DNA from: Amycolatopsis iheyensis
GTDB lineage: Bacteria > Actinomycetota > Actinomycetes > Mycobacteriales > Pseudonocardiaceae
Length of the DNA: 64,000 nucleotides
NCBI RefSeq assembly: GCF_024703995.1
Contig: NZ_JAMXQV010000003.1
Location: 496,001 to 560,000 of the forward strand
Direction of reading: 5' to 3'
The notes below the pieces were generated by a model. That model did no database searches and had not been told where the DNA came from. It saw only the letters and a program-made list of their open reading frames with translations. Position numbers and translations under genes: made by a program. Below, piece by piece: positions 37,804 through 47,505 of the stretch. Position 1 is the first letter of the stretch, and each line of letters begins with the position of its first letter.

Positions 37804-38730
37804 CTAAACCTCGGCCCCGGCCCGCCCCACATGCGGGTCATCCATCGGCAGCCACACACCCTCAGCCTCGATGCCCACCGCCCCGACGCCGTCGGCCAGT
37901 GCGGCGAGCACCGCCCGTACCGCGGGCCGGGTTTCGTCACGTCGGGACACCAGGGACCACGTCCAGTACGGTGCCGGGGCCACCACCGAACGACGTGCCA
38001 GGTCCGGCGGGGTCGGTGTCGTCTGGTTCTTCGGGTTGTTGAGCACCGGGCGCCGCAAGCGGCGGACGTGGTCGAAGAACGCCGCGCCCGTCGAGCCGCC
38101 GTCCTGGGTGCGCACCACCTCTGCGCCGGTCGCCTGGGCGAACTCCGAGGCGTAGGCGTTCCAGGACGCCCAGCTCGTCGTGTCCGCGTCCACCAGCACG
38201 ACCACGTCCGCCGCGGGCACGTCCGACGGGTCGGTGCCGATCGCGTAGAGCCGGTCCGCGCCCATCAGCCGAGCTTCCAGGTCGTGCTCGGCCAGGTCGG
38301 CCGCGCGGGCCCAGCAGATCGCCAGGTCGATGCTGCCGTCGGCGACGCGGCTCAGCTGCGTGTGCGACGGCAGCACCCACGGGTCGACGTGCAGCTGCGC
38401 CACCCCGGCCACCCGGTCCAGCAGGTCGGCGGGGCGCCAGTTGACGTAACCCAGCCGCACCGGTTCGCGCGCGGCGATGCCCGCCGCGGTCCGGCGCAGC
38501 TCGTCCGCCTGCGCGAGCAGCGCGTGGACCTGGGGGAGCAGTGCCTCGCCGCACTCGGTGAGCGTGACCGACCGGCGGTCGCGGTCGAACAGCCGCACGC
38601 CGAGGTCCCGTTCAAGGGCCTTGATCTGCTGGGACAGCGAAGGGCCGGCGATGCGCAGCCGCTCGGCGGCCCGGCCGAAGTTCAGCTCTGTGGCGACGGC
38701 CACGAAATACCGAAGCTGGCGTAGCTCCAT
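37804..38730 (-). CDS. LysR-family regulator
   Basis: 308 residues. N-terminal HTH (MELRQLRYFVAVATELNFGRAAERL, in two parts, then SLSQQIKALERDLGVRLFDRDRR) and a periplasmic-binding-fold effector domain. ATG at 38730. Divergent from an SDR across about 120 bp that contains GGTGGGAG-7 bp-CTCCCACC (38747-38769), a probable binding site. It likely activates the SDR/SnoaL pair. Confidence 0.9.
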   Translation of the reverse strand: MELRQLRYFVAVATELNFGRAAERLRIAGPSLSQQIKALERDLGVRLFDRDRRSVTLTECGEALLPQVHALLAQADELRRTAAGIAAREPVRLGYVNWRPADLLDRVAGVAQLHVDPWVLPSHTQLSRVADGSIDLAICWARAADLAEHDLEARLMGADRLYAIGTDPSDVPAADVVVLVDADTTSWASWNAYASEFAQATGAEVVRTQDGGSTGAAFFDHVRRLRRPVLNNPKNQTTPTPPDLARRSVVAPAPYWTWSLVSRRDETRPAVRAVLAALADGVGAVGIEAEGVWLPMDDPHVGRAGAEV

Positions 38731-38746
38731 CCCGGCAGCTTAATGC

Positions 38747-38769
38747 GGTGGGAGCCGCGGCCTCCCACC
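38747..38769. promoter_or_regulatory. LysR-type dyad
   Basis: GGTGGGAG and CTCCCACC flank CCGCGGC, 17 bp before lysR and about 80 bp before the SDR start. Confidence 0.45.
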
Positions 38770-38849
38770 TGGGAGCGAACCGGTCGTGGCGCACCGGTTC
38801 CGCCCGGCACATCCTCGGCTCAGGAACCACCACCCCACAAGGAGAACCC

Positions 38850-39557
38850 ATGAGCACCCAGAAGGTCGCGGTCGTCACCGGCGCTTCGCAGGGCATCGGC
38901 GCGGCCGTCGTCGAGGCGTACCGGAAGCTCGGTTACGCCGTCGTCGCCAACTCGCGGTCCATCACCCCCTCGGGGGACGCCGGGATCCTGGCCGTCGCGG
39001 GCGACATCGCCGATCCCGCCGTCGGCGCCCGCGTGGTCGAGCAGGCGCTGGCCACCTTCGGCCGCGTCGACACGCTGGTCAACAACGCCGGCGTCTTCGT
39101 CGCGAAGCCCTTCACCGAGTACACCGCCGAGGACTTCGACCTGGTGACCGGCGTGAACCTGCGCGGCTTCTTCGAAGTCACCCAGCGGGCCATCGCCGCC
39201 ATGCTCGAGACCGGCGGCGGGCACGTCGTCAACGTGACGACCAGCCTGACCGACCACGCGAACAGCGCCGTGCCGTCCGCGCTCGCGTCGCTCACCAAGG
39301 GCGGTCTGAACTCGGTCACCAAGGCCCTCGCGATCGAGTACGCGACGCGGGGCGTGCGGGTGAACGCGGTGTCGCCCGGCATCATCCGCACCCCGATGCA
39401 CCCGGCCTCCACGCACGACGCGCTCGCGGGCCTGCACCCGGTCGGGCGGATGGGGGACACCGGCGACATCGTCGACGCCGTCACCTACCTCGAAGGCGCG
39501 CCGTTCGTCACCGGCGAGATCCTGCACGTCGACGGCGGCCAGAGCGCGGGACACTGA
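38850..39557 (+). CDS. SDR-fold oxidoreductase lacking the catalytic tyrosine
   Basis: 235 residues, ATG at 38850 after AAGGAG. TGASQGIG cofactor loop, NNAGVF, and a C-terminal GEILHVDGGQSAGH. The active-site segment reads SALASLTKGG: the Lys is kept but Ala stands where Tyr of Tyr-x3-Lys belongs. This divergent version recurs in a subgroup of FabG-like proteins, so it is not likely a sequencing error. It may bind NADP(H) without classic reduction, or use another acid. Coupled to a SnoaL-like gene (one base apart). Confidence 0.85.
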   Translation: MSTQKVAVVTGASQGIGAAVVEAYRKLGYAVVANSRSITPSGDAGILAVAGDIADPAVGARVVEQALATFGRVDTLVNNAGVFVAKPFTEYTAEDFDLVTGVNLRGFFEVTQRAIAAMLETGGGHVVNVTTSLTDHANSAVPSALASLTKGGLNSVTKALAIEYATRGVRVNAVSPGIIRTPMHPASTHDALAGLHPVGRMGDTGDIVDAVTYLEGAPFVTGEILHVDGGQSAGH

Positions 39558-39558
39558 G

Positions 39559-39909
39559 GTGACCGACATCCTCACCGGAGTCCTGGACGCGTGGCGGTCC
39601 GCGGTGGACGCCCACGAGCCGGAGCGGGTCGCGGAGAACTTCACCGAAGACGCGATCTTCCAGGGCCTGCACCCGTACCGCGTGGGCCGCGCCGGCGTCG
39701 CGGAGTACTACGCCGCGCAACCGCTCGGCATGACTGCGGACTACCGGATCGTCGAGACCCGCCGCCTGGCCGACGACGTCGTCCTCGGGTACGCCAGCGT
39801 GGACTTCGGCTTCCTCGACCGGGCGACGCTCTCGGTGCACCTGAGCGTGGTCGTCCGTCGCGAAGGCGGGCGGTGGCTCATCGCGCACTACCAGGTCTCA
39901 CGGCTGTAG
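39559..39909 (+). CDS. SnoaL-like / NTF2-fold protein
   Basis: 116 residues, GTG start at 39559. Pattern of a SgcJ/EcaC-type NTF2 fold: VLDAWRSAVDAHEPERVAENFTED, GRAGVAEYY and a final strand with GGRWLIAHYQVS. Often a small enzyme or binding protein with a partner SDR. Its 3' end overlaps the convergent crtU by 32 bp (39878-39909), so both genes share coding DNA on opposite strands. Confidence 0.75.
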   Translation: MTDILTGVLDAWRSAVDAHEPERVAENFTEDAIFQGLHPYRVGRAGVAEYYAAQPLGMTADYRIVETRRLADDVVLGYASVDFGFLDRATLSVHLSVVVRREGGRWLIAHYQVSRL

Positions 39910-41386
39910 GAGCGGCCGCGAGGCGGTCCAGCCAGGGGAGGCGGCCGCGGTTGGGGACCGAGCGCAGCGGGTGTCCCGCCAGGCCCCAGCCGCCCAGCAG
40001 CTCGTTCGCCGCCGTCCACCCCGTGGTCGCCGCGCGCTCCATCAACGCCACCGGGAGGTCCACGCGGATCGTGTCGCCCGCCAGGACCAGGCCCGGCTCC
40101 GGGGTCACCACCGGTGGCCGGGACGCGAAGCCGCCCACCGGGAACAGCGGGCAGTCCTGCCGCGTCAGCGTCACCTCGCCGAGCACCCGGGCCTCGGCGG
40201 TCTCCGGGTAGAGCTCGTGCAGGCGCTTGTCCAAGCCCGCACCGTCGGACGCGTACGCGTGCACCTCCACCACCGAGCCGCCGGTCCGCCGGGTCCAGCG
40301 GCGCGCCTCGCCCTCGTACCGGTCGAGGACGCTGATGTTGTCCAGCGGCCGGAGCCCACCCGTGCCGAGGAAGGCCGGCCGGTCCGCCGCGACCGGCCGG
40401 TCGAGCCACAGCCGCCGGACGACGAACGGCGGCGCCGTCCGCAGCCCGTCGATCGCCGCCCGCCACGCCGGCGTGCCGAGATCCGGTGCCGCGGCCACGA
40501 TCCGCCGCAGCCCCGGGACGTCACAGGCCAGCACGACGGCGTCGAACCGCGAGCCGTCGAGCCGGAACCCGCCGCCGTCGCGGGTGAGGCCGGAAACCTC
40601 GGTGCCGCACCGGATGTCGACGCGCCGCCCCGCCAAGTAGTCCGCCAGCGGATCCCACAACGCCTGCGGGAACGGCTCGGCGGGCACGTCGAAGAGCAGC
40701 CCCTCGGACGAGCCCAGGAAGTACAGGTGGAACATCGTCGCCAGCTCGGCCGCCGAAAGCTCGGCCGGATCGGCGAAGAAGCTGCGCGAGAACACCTCGA
40801 ACGCCAGGTGCCGCGCCGCCGCCGGGAAGTTGATCGCGCCGAGGAACGACGCCGCGTCGAGGTGGTCGAGCTGCTCGTAGACGCGGGGGACGCTGACCGT
40901 CGCCAGCGGCAGCGCCTGCCGGCCGTCCAGCCGGAGCAGGTCCCGAGCGCGGAAAGTGGGGCTACGCAAGGCGAACGCCAGCGCGTTCCACGGCGGGGTC
41001 CGCGGCAGCCCGGCGAAGGTGTCGGTCCGCCCGTGCGGGTCGACCAGCGGGTAGTCCGGCACCGGGACGAGCCGGTCCAGGCCCGGGTCGGTGCGTGAAA
41101 GCAGGGCCCGGAGGTTGTAGTACTGCCGGAAGAAAGCGTGGAACCCGCGGCTCATCGTGACCGCGGTGCCGTCGGGAAGCCGCTCGGGCCAGCCACCCGC
41201 GCGGCCGCCCAGGTGGGCTTCCCGTTCGAACACCGTGACCTCGACGCCGCGTTCGGCCAGCCCGGTCGCCGCGGCGAGCCCGGCGATGCCACCCCCGACG
41301 ACGGCGGCGCGTGGCCGGCGGCCGAGCAGCCCGGCGTCGAGGAGACCGCCGGGCGCCGGGAGCAGCTGGGCGCGGTGGTCGATCAC
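39878..41386 (-). CDS. crtU: Carotene desaturase/methyltransferase (isorenieratene-synthase type)
   Basis: 502 residues. FAD-dependent, with GGGIAGLAAATGLAERG, EREAHLGGRAGG, and the RGFHAFFRQYYNLRALL block that marks CrtU. It turns beta rings into aromatic chi or phi rings with methyl shift, giving isorenieratene-type pigments. C-terminal FAD segment GLVLAGDTIRVDLPVALMERA. GTG start at 41386 overlaps the crtT stop (GTGA). Last gene of the carotenoid operon. Confidence 0.9.
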   Translation of the reverse strand: MIDHRAQLLPAPGGLLDAGLLGRRPRAAVVGGGIAGLAAATGLAERGVEVTVFEREAHLGGRAGGWPERLPDGTAVTMSRGFHAFFRQYYNLRALLSRTDPGLDRLVPVPDYPLVDPHGRTDTFAGLPRTPPWNALAFALRSPTFRARDLLRLDGRQALPLATVSVPRVYEQLDHLDAASFLGAINFPAAARHLAFEVFSRSFFADPAELSAAELATMFHLYFLGSSEGLLFDVPAEPFPQALWDPLADYLAGRRVDIRCGTEVSGLTRDGGGFRLDGSRFDAVVLACDVPGLRRIVAAAPDLGTPAWRAAIDGLRTAPPFVVRRLWLDRPVAADRPAFLGTGGLRPLDNISVLDRYEGEARRWTRRTGGSVVEVHAYASDGAGLDKRLHELYPETAEARVLGEVTLTRQDCPLFPVGGFASRPPVVTPEPGLVLAGDTIRVDLPVALMERAATTGWTAANELLGGWGLAGHPLRSVPNRGRLPWLDRLAAAPTAVRPGSAR

Positions 41387-42084
41387 GGCGCCGTGCCCAG
41401 TACCGTGTGGACGATCCCGCGTGACCAGCCGGGCATGGTCCCGGTGCGGACGTCGGTGAAACCCGCCCGGCTCAGCCGGTCGCAGAGAGCCGAGACACCG
41501 TCGAAGGCCAAGACGCTGCGGCGCAGGTGCCGGTAGAGGGTGGCGTCACCGGTGGCGACCCGGCCGAGCGGGAGGACGATGGCGCCGCACACCGCGTTCC
41601 ACACCCAGCGCGCGCGGCGGGAGTCGCGCACCGAGTACTCGTGCAGCGCCAGCTGTCCGCCGGGGCGCAGCAAGCCGCGCAGGGCGCGCAGGGTGGCGTC
41701 CGGGTCGGCGACGTTGCGCAGGAGGTACGCGGCGAGGATCACGTCGAACGGGCCTTCGGGCGGCGCTTCGACCGGGGTGTGCCGGAACTCCACTGTGGAC
41801 GGCCAGCTCTTCGCGCGGGCCCGCTCGAGCATCGCGGCCGACGCGTCGATCGCGGTGATCCGCGCGTCCGGGGCGATCGCCAGCAGCGCGGCCGTCGACG
41901 CGCCGGTGCCGCAGCCCGCGTCGAGGATCCGCAGCCCGGAGTGGCCGGGCCGGACGAGCCGGCGCGCCGAGAGGCGCAGGTCGTGGTGGTAGCCGGGGTT
42001 CAGCCCGACGAGCCGGTCGTAGGTGGCGGCGCCGTGGTCGAACGCCCCGGGCACCTCCGCCCGGGGCAGGCCGTTGTCCTTCAC
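41383..42084 (-). CDS. crtT: CrtT-like SAM-dependent methyltransferase
   Basis: 233 residues from the GTG at 42084, in a GTGA overlap with crtYd. UbiE-like methyltransferase: LDAGCGTGAST (motif I), AAYLLRNVADPDATLR, LRPGGQLALHEYSV. In Streptomyces griseus crtY, crtT and crtU stand together, though the CrtT role is not well settled. The longer frame to 42408 overlaps crtYd and is a shadow. Confidence 0.85.
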   Translation of the reverse strand: MKDNGLPRAEVPGAFDHGAATYDRLVGLNPGYHHDLRLSARRLVRPGHSGLRILDAGCGTGASTAALLAIAPDARITAIDASAAMLERARAKSWPSTVEFRHTPVEAPPEGPFDVILAAYLLRNVADPDATLRALRGLLRPGGQLALHEYSVRDSRRARWVWNAVCGAIVLPLGRVATGDATLYRHLRRSVLAFDGVSALCDRLSRAGFTDVRTGTMPGWSRGIVHTVLGTAP

Positions 42085-42440
42085 GCGGTGTCCTTTCCCA
42101 CACTGTCCTTTCGCGACTTCCCGCGTTCCCACAGGAGCAGGACCGCGGTGACGAGGGCATAGCCGAACAGGAAGTCCTCCACCGGGATGTCCCACGGGAA
42201 CCGCCAGCCGGTGATGCCGTCGGGGGAGTAGCGGACGATCGGCGCCGACAGCTTGGTCAGCCAGCCGTCCACCGGGATCTGGAACGCGACGACGATCACC
42301 ATGGTGACCCAGTAGGTGCCGCGCCGGAAGAGCCCGGTGCGCACCACGAACAGCTCCGCCGCGATCACCGCCAGCACGGCGGCGACCGCGGGAACCGTGT
42401 AACCCCAAGGCATCACCGCCGCACCCACCGCCGCACTCAC
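42081..42440 (-). CDS. crtYd: Lycopene cyclase subunit, CrtYd type
   Basis: About 119 residues. Three hydrophobic segments and FPWDIPVEDFLFGYALVTAVLL, the conserved PxE(E/D)-type active motif of lycopene cyclase domain proteins. The GTG at 42440 overlaps the crtYc stop (GTGA) and was chosen for coupling; an ATG at 42413 is also possible. Works with CrtYc as a heterodimer to cyclise lycopene ends. Confidence 0.85.
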   Translation of the reverse strand: MSAAVGAAVMPWGYTVPAVAAVLAVIAAELFVVRTGLFRRGTYWVTMVIVVAFQIPVDGWLTKLSAPIVRYSPDGITGWRFPWDIPVEDFLFGYALVTAVLLLWERGKSRKDSVGKDTA

Positions 42441-42793
42441 TGCCGCACCCGCCGCCGGTCGAGCAGCGGCCGGGCCAGCCGCCGCAGCAGCTGCCCGGTC
42501 AGGTCGACGGCCTCGTAGGTCAGGACGCCGCAGATCGGCACCACGACGAAGAAGAGCACCTCTTCGAGCGGGATCCCGAACGGCACGCGCAGCCCGCTGA
42601 CGAACCCCGGGTCGAAGTCCCAGACCCCGGCGGCGATGGCGATGGCGTCCCACACCAGGAAGACCAGCGCCACCGGCAGGACCGCCCGCGCCAGCCGGGC
42701 CGGCCGGCGGTAGACGCGGGCGCCGGCCAGCTCCAGCGGCAGCGTCACCAGGACGCACGCGCCGAGCACGAGCAGGTACTCCAGGCGGCCCAC
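42437..42793 (-). CDS. crtYc: Lycopene cyclase subunit, CrtYc type
   Basis: 118 residues, GTG start at 42793, two bases after the crtB stop. Three hydrophobic helices and VPFGIPLEEVLFFVVVPI, the paired-Glu signature. A small membrane protein that forms a heterodimer with CrtYd, as in other Gram-positive bacteria, in place of the single-chain CrtY flavoprotein. Confidence 0.85.
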   Translation of the reverse strand: MGRLEYLLVLGACVLVTLPLELAGARVYRRPARLARAVLPVALVFLVWDAIAIAAGVWDFDPGFVSGLRVPFGIPLEEVLFFVVVPICGVLTYEAVDLTGQLLRRLARPLLDRRRVRQ

Positions 42794-42794
42794 C

Positions 42795-43739
42795 TCAGCT
42801 CACCGCCGGGTGCCGGCGCCGGGCCCACTGCGCCCGCACGAGCGCGTCGCACGCCGCGACCAGCCGCCGGTGCCGGGGTACCCGGGCCCGCCCGGCGAAG
42901 ACGTTGTACCCGGCCGCTTCGATGCGGTCCAGAATCCCTCCATAGAGGACATACGCGGTCCGCACGCAGGGCCGCGACGCCGGGTGCAGCATGGCGATGC
43001 CCGGCCGTGCCTGCGCGTAGACGCGGCGGGTGTGCGCGACCTGGTCGGCCAGCGCCCGCCGGACCGGCGCGTCGATCCGGCGCGTGCGGGCGCACCAGCC
43101 GAGCCGGTCACGGTCGACACCGGCCGCGGCGAGTTCGTCGGCCGGCAGGTACACCCGCCCGCGGTCGAGGTCCTCGGCGACGTCACGCAGGAAGTTGGTC
43201 AGCTGGAAGGCTTTCCCGAGTGCCGCGGCCCGCGGCGCGGCCTCCTCGCGCGGGACGACGGTGCCGAGGATGGGCAGCACCTGCAGCCCGATGACCTCGG
43301 CCGAGCCGTGCACGTACTCGTCGAGCGCGGCGCGGGTGGCGTAGCCGGTCACCGTGAGGTCCATCCGCATCGAGGCGAAGAACGCGCGGAAGTGCGCCTC
43401 CGCGATGGCGTAGCGGGTCGCGGTGTCGATCACGGCGATGCGCAGCGGGTCGTCGCTGGTCCCGGCGGCGAGCTCCTTCAGGAACCCTTCTTCGACGTCG
43501 AGCAGGGTGGCGGCGATCGAGTCGGGGGTGGCGCCGGGTTCGGGTTCGTCGACGAGGTCGTCGAGCCGGCGGGCGAACCCGTAGAGCGCGTGGACGGCGG
43601 GGCGCTGCGCGGGCGCCAGCATGCGGGTGGCCAGGAAGTACGTGCGGCCGTGGCGGGCGTTGAGCTCGCGGCACCGCCCGTAGGCGGCCCGCAGCTCCGG
43701 GCGGGTGATGCCGGCGGCGTCGAGCTCGCGGCGGGTCAC
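42795..43739 (-). CDS. crtB: Phytoene synthase
   Basis: 314 residues from the GTG at 43739 (GTGA overlap with crtI). Squalene/phytoene synthase fold with [13 protein letters not shown] and [14 protein letters not shown], the two Asp-rich magnesium sites. Condenses two GGPP into phytoene. A longer frame to 44804 runs through crtI in another frame and is not real. Confidence 0.95.
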   Translation of the reverse strand: MTRRELDAAGITRPELRAAYGRCRELNARHGRTYFLATRMLAPAQRPAVHALYGFARRLDDLVDEPEPGATPDSIAATLLDVEEGFLKELAAGTSDDPLRIAVIDTATRYAIAEAHFRAFFASMRMDLTVTGYATRAALDEYVHGSAEVIGLQVLPILGTVVPREEAAPRAAALGKAFQLTNFLRDVAEDLDRGRVYLPADELAAAGVDRDRLGWCARTRRIDAPVRRALADQVAHTRRVYAQARPGIAMLHPASRPCVRTAYVLYGGILDRIEAAGYNVFAGRARVPRHRRLVAACDALVRAQWARRRHPAVS

Positions 43740-45205
43740 CGGAGGACTCCGGTGATCCGGTCGGCGGCGAGCCGGCCGGACAGCAGCACGGTGGGCACGC
43801 CGACCCCCGGCACGGTCCCGCCGCCGGCGAGCACGACGTTTTCCGTGCCCGGCGGCAGGTTCCGCGGCCGGAACGGTCCCGTTTGGACGAACGAGTGCGC
43901 GTAGCTGAACGGCGTGCCCGCGACCATCCCGCGACGCGCCCAGTCCGCCGGGCCGAGGACGTGCCACGCCTCCGGCTCGAACCCCGGCAGCAGGTCCGCG
44001 CGGACCCGGTCGAGGATCTCCTTGGCGTACGGTTCCGCTTCGCTGTCCCAGTCCCGCGGTCCACGCTGGAGGTTCGGGACCGGCGCCAGGATGGAGAACA
44101 GCTGCCGCCCGGGCGGCGCGAGCCCGGGGTCGGTCGCCGTCGGGCGGGTGATGAGCAGCGACGGGTCGCTCATCGGCAGCCCGTCGGAGATGAGCTCGCG
44201 GAAGGTCGACGCCCAGCCGTGGCCGAAGGAGATCGTGTGGTGCCCCACCGGCCAGTCCCCGGGCCCGCCGGTGTGCAGCACCAGCGCCGACGGCGCCGGG
44301 CGCAACGGGACCGGGCGGCGCGGCGCGCGGCCGAGCAGCCGGTAGCTCTCGTGCGGTTCGGTCGTCAGGACGACGGCGTCCGCGGGAATCCGCCCGCCGG
44401 CCGTGACGACGGCGGTGACCCGGGCGCCCCGCCGTTCGAGCGCGGTCACCGCCTCGCCGAACCGGAACTCCACCCCGGCCCCTTCGGCGGCGCGGGCCAT
44501 GGCCCGGGGCACCGCGGCCATCCCGCCTTCGGGGAAGTAGACGCCACCGACAGTGTCCATGTAGGAGATCACCGCGTACAGCGCGAGCGCCCGCATCGGC
44601 GACTCGCCCGCGTACAGCGCCTGGAACGTGAAGACCCGCTTGAGGCGTTCGTCGTCGAGGAAGGCGCCGATCTTCCGGTCCAGGCGCCGGAACCCGCCGA
44701 GCGCGACGAGCCGGGCGAGGTCGCCGGAGAGCAGGCCGAGCGGAGAGTCGATGTTGCTCGCCACGAACCGGCCGAACTCCGCCGCGTACAGCCGGGTCAG
44801 CCACGTGCGCAGCCGCCGGTACCCGGCCGCCTCGCCGGGCCCGGCGAACTCGCGGACGGCGTCGGTCATGCGCTCGGCGTCGGAGTGCACCGGCAGCACC
44901 GCACCGTCGGCGAACCGCGCGGTGTAGGCCGGGTCGAGCCGCGTCAGGCGGACGTGGCCGGCGAGCTCGGCGCCCGCCGCGGCGAAGGTGTCCGCGAGGA
45001 TCGACGGCATCGTGAGCACGGTCGGCCCGGTGTCGAGGTGGTAGCCGCCGGTCTCGACCCGGCCGGTCCGGCCGCCCGGGCCGGGATCGCGTTCCACGAC
45101 GGTGATCTGCCGGCCCCGGCCCGCCAGGTGCAGCGCGGCCGACAACCCGGCCAGGCCGGCTCCGACGACCACGACGTGGCCGGTGCGCCCGGCGACCGTC
45201 CTCAT
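43736..45205 (-). CDS. crtI: Phytoene desaturase
   Basis: 489 residues from the ATG at 45205 (ATGA overlap with crtE). FAD loop [20 protein letters not shown], substrate part with [14 protein letters not shown], and C-terminal [22 protein letters not shown] of bacterial CrtI. Converts phytoene to lycopene in four steps. Confidence 0.95.
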   Translation of the reverse strand: MRTVAGRTGHVVVVGAGLAGLSAALHLAGRGRQITVVERDPGPGGRTGRVETGGYHLDTGPTVLTMPSILADTFAAAGAELAGHVRLTRLDPAYTARFADGAVLPVHSDAERMTDAVREFAGPGEAAGYRRLRTWLTRLYAAEFGRFVASNIDSPLGLLSGDLARLVALGGFRRLDRKIGAFLDDERLKRVFTFQALYAGESPMRALALYAVISYMDTVGGVYFPEGGMAAVPRAMARAAEGAGVEFRFGEAVTALERRGARVTAVVTAGGRIPADAVVLTTEPHESYRLLGRAPRRPVPLRPAPSALVLHTGGPGDWPVGHHTISFGHGWASTFRELISDGLPMSDPSLLITRPTATDPGLAPPGRQLFSILAPVPNLQRGPRDWDSEAEPYAKEILDRVRADLLPGFEPEAWHVLGPADWARRGMVAGTPFSYAHSFVQTGPFRPRNLPPGTENVVLAGGGTVPGVGVPTVLLSGRLAADRITGVLR

Positions 45206-46290
45206 CGGACGCGCTCGGTGCAGCGGTTCGCGAGGACGGTGAGCACGGAAGCCGCTTGCCGCGGCAGGGAAACCTGGTCGATCGCTTCGAGCGCGCGCCG
45301 GACGCGGTCGTCGATGAACTTCTCCAGCTGGTCGCGCGCGCCGGTCGCGGTGATCAGCGCCCGCCACCGGTCGACGGCGCCGTCGTCGACTTCGGCCGCG
45401 GCGAGCAGCTCGGCGAAGCCGGCACGCTGGTGGTCGTCGGCGAGGTCCCGGGCCAGCACGACCACGCTGGACGCCTTGCGCTCGCGCAGGTCGTCGCCGG
45501 CGGGCTTCCCGGTGACGGCCGGGTCACCGAACACGCCCAGCAGGTCGTCGCGGAACTGGAACGCTTCGCCGAGCAGGCCGCCGTACGCGCCGAGCGCGGT
45601 GACGACGTCGGGTGCGCAGCCGGCCAGTGCCGCGCCGAACTCCAGCGGGCGGCGGACGGTGTAGTTGCCCGACTTGCGGCGGATGACGTCGAGCACCTCG
45701 GCCCAGGACGGCAGGGTGCGGGCGTCGTTCACGAGGTCGCCGAGCTGGCCCACGGCCAGCTCGGACCGCAGCACGTCGTAGACGCCCCGGCCGCGCGCGA
45801 GGGCGTCGGCGCCGAGCCCGCTTTCGGACAGCAGCTGCTCGGACCAGACGAGGAACAGGTCGCCCATCAGCACCGCGGCGGATTCGCCGAACCGGGCCGC
45901 GGAGCCGCTGAGCCCCTGCTCTTCGTGCCACCGGGCGAAGCGGACGTGCATCGACGGCCGCCCGCGCCGCCGCGCCGAGCCGTCCATGACGTCGTCCTGC
46001 GCCAAGGCGAAGCAGTGCAGCAGCTCCAGGCTCGCCGCCGCCTTCAGTGCGGCCGCGCTCTCCGGTCCGCCGCAGCGCCAGCCGGTGTAGGCGAACATCG
46101 GGCGCAGGAACTTGCCGCCGGTGACGAACTCGGCCAAGGCGGCCGGGGCCGGGGTGTCCAGCGCGTGGCCGGTGAAGTGCTCGCGCACCCGCTCGGTGAC
46201 GAAGGCGTGGACATCGGACCCGCACCGCCGGCGCAGCGCGTCGAGCCAGGCGACCGCGCCGGTCGCACCGGCGGTCGGAAGCACCGTCAT
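45202..46290 (-). CDS. crtE: Geranylgeranyl diphosphate synthase
   Basis: 362 residues from the ATG at 46290 (GAGAGGAG upstream). Trans-prenyltransferase motifs: first Asp-rich DDVMD in [20 protein letters not shown] and second [13 protein letters not shown]. Makes the C20 precursor. First gene of the carotenoid operon; a sigmaB-type promoter (46374-46398) lies 84 bp upstream. Confidence 0.95.
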   Translation of the reverse strand: MTVLPTAGATGAVAWLDALRRRCGSDVHAFVTERVREHFTGHALDTPAPAALAEFVTGGKFLRPMFAYTGWRCGGPESAAALKAAASLELLHCFALAQDDVMDGSARRRGRPSMHVRFARWHEEQGLSGSAARFGESAAVLMGDLFLVWSEQLLSESGLGADALARGRGVYDVLRSELAVGQLGDLVNDARTLPSWAEVLDVIRRKSGNYTVRRPLEFGAALAGCAPDVVTALGAYGGLLGEAFQFRDDLLGVFGDPAVTGKPAGDDLRERKASSVVVLARDLADDHQRAGFAELLAAAEVDDGAVDRWRALITATGARDQLEKFIDDRVRRALEAIDQVSLPRQAASVLTVLANRCTERVR

Positions 46291-46373
46291 CGGACTCCTC
46301 TCGCCGTGTCGCGATGCAAAATCGATGCGCGAACTCGGCGAAGGCCAGTGACCCCGCCGGAACTCCTCGGCTG

Positions 46374-46398
46374 ATACCCGGACTGTACTGGGGTAAAC
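46374..46398 (-). promoter_or_regulatory. SigmaB-type promoter of the crt operon
   Basis: On the minus strand GTTT (46398-46395), 15 bp, then GGGTAT (46379-46374). This matches the Streptomyces sigmaB-family consensus GNNT-N14-16-GGGTAY without mismatch. Some Streptomyces carotenoid clusters are switched on by a sigmaB-like factor, CrtS; no such sigma gene is in this window. Confidence 0.6.
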
Positions 46399-46459
46399 GT
46401 CGCTTCGCTCGGTGGAGCGCTGCGTTGCGGGTGCGATGCGGATCGGCCACCATGGACCG

Positions 46460-47470
46460 ATGAACGTCAGCCGCCGCATCGTCGCCCGGTGGCCGCGACG
46501 CTGGCCCGTCCAGCCGTTCGCCGAACCCGTGTGGGCGAAGCAGGAACCGACCTACCGCGACTGTCCACCCGCCCTGATCGAAGCGGCGGGCAAGCGGGCT
46601 TCGGCCCGCCCGTCCGGCAACTGGTTCGTCGTCGCGGCGAGCCGGGAGGTGCGCGGTGACCGGCCGTTCGGCGGCACGGTCGGCGGCCGGGAGCTCGTCG
46701 CGTGGCGGGACAGCGGCGGCGAGGTCCGGATCGGCCCCGGCGCCTGCCCGCACCTGGGCGCCCCGCTCGCCGACGCGCGGGTGGACGAGGGCGGGCTGGT
46801 CTGCCGGTGGCACGGCCTGCGGATCGACGGCGCGCGGTGCGGAACGTGGTCCCCGGTGCCGGCGCACGACGACGGCGTGCTCGTCTGGGCCCGCTTGGAC
46901 GCACTCGGCGGCGAGCAGCCGTCGCCCGCGCCGGTGGTGCCGGCCCGCCCGGAGGGTGCGGCCCGCATCGACGCCGTCGCGACGCTGACCGGGACGTGCG
47001 AGCCGGAGGACGTCGTGGCGAACCGCCTGGACCCGTGGCACGGCGCGTGGTTCCACCCGTACTCGTTCAGCCGCTTGCGCGTGCTCGAAGCGCCGGAGGG
47101 CATCGACGTGCCCGACGCCGAGGACCGCTTCCTCGTCGAGGTCACCTTCCGGCTCGCCGGCCGCTGGGGAGTGCCGGTGCAAGCGGAGTTCACCTGTCCG
47201 GAGCCGCGCACGGTGGTGATGCGGATCGTCGAGGGCGAAGGGGTGGGCAGCGTGGTGGAGACGCACGCGACCCCGCTGGGCCCGGGCCCGGACGGCCGCC
47301 CCCGCACGGCGGTCATCGAGGCGACGATCGCGGCGTCGGAGCGACGCGGGTTCGCGGCGGCGGCCAAGCTGGCCCCGGCGATCCGCCCGCTGATGCGCCA
47401 CACGGCGACCCGGCTGTGGCGGGACGACCTCGCTTACGCCGAGCGACGGTACGCGTTGCGGTCGGGGTGA
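46460..47470 (+). CDS. Rieske [2Fe-2S] protein, carotenoid-cluster associated
   Basis: 336 residues from the ATG at 46460 (starts at 46412 and 46436 are in frame but lack a site). Rieske ligands Cys96-x-His98 and Cys115-x2-His118, with CPHLGAPLAD and LVCRWHGL. The C-terminal part has VANRLDPWHGAWFHP with possible iron-binding histidines, as in Rieske oxygenases, and no classic full D/EXXHXXXXH pattern. Divergent from crtE, so it probably hydroxylates or otherwise modifies the carotenoid ring. Confidence 0.75.
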   Translation: MNVSRRIVARWPRRWPVQPFAEPVWAKQEPTYRDCPPALIEAAGKRASARPSGNWFVVAASREVRGDRPFGGTVGGRELVAWRDSGGEVRIGPGACPHLGAPLADARVDEGGLVCRWHGLRIDGARCGTWSPVPAHDDGVLVWARLDALGGEQPSPAPVVPARPEGAARIDAVATLTGTCEPEDVVANRLDPWHGAWFHPYSFSRLRVLEAPEGIDVPDAEDRFLVEVTFRLAGRWGVPVQAEFTCPEPRTVVMRIVEGEGVGSVVETHATPLGPGPDGRPRTAVIEATIAASERRGFAAAAKLAPAIRPLMRHTATRLWRDDLAYAERRYALRSG

Positions 47471-47505
47471 GGTTTGTGCCCGGGGAGCGGGGGTAAACAG
47501 CTCGC

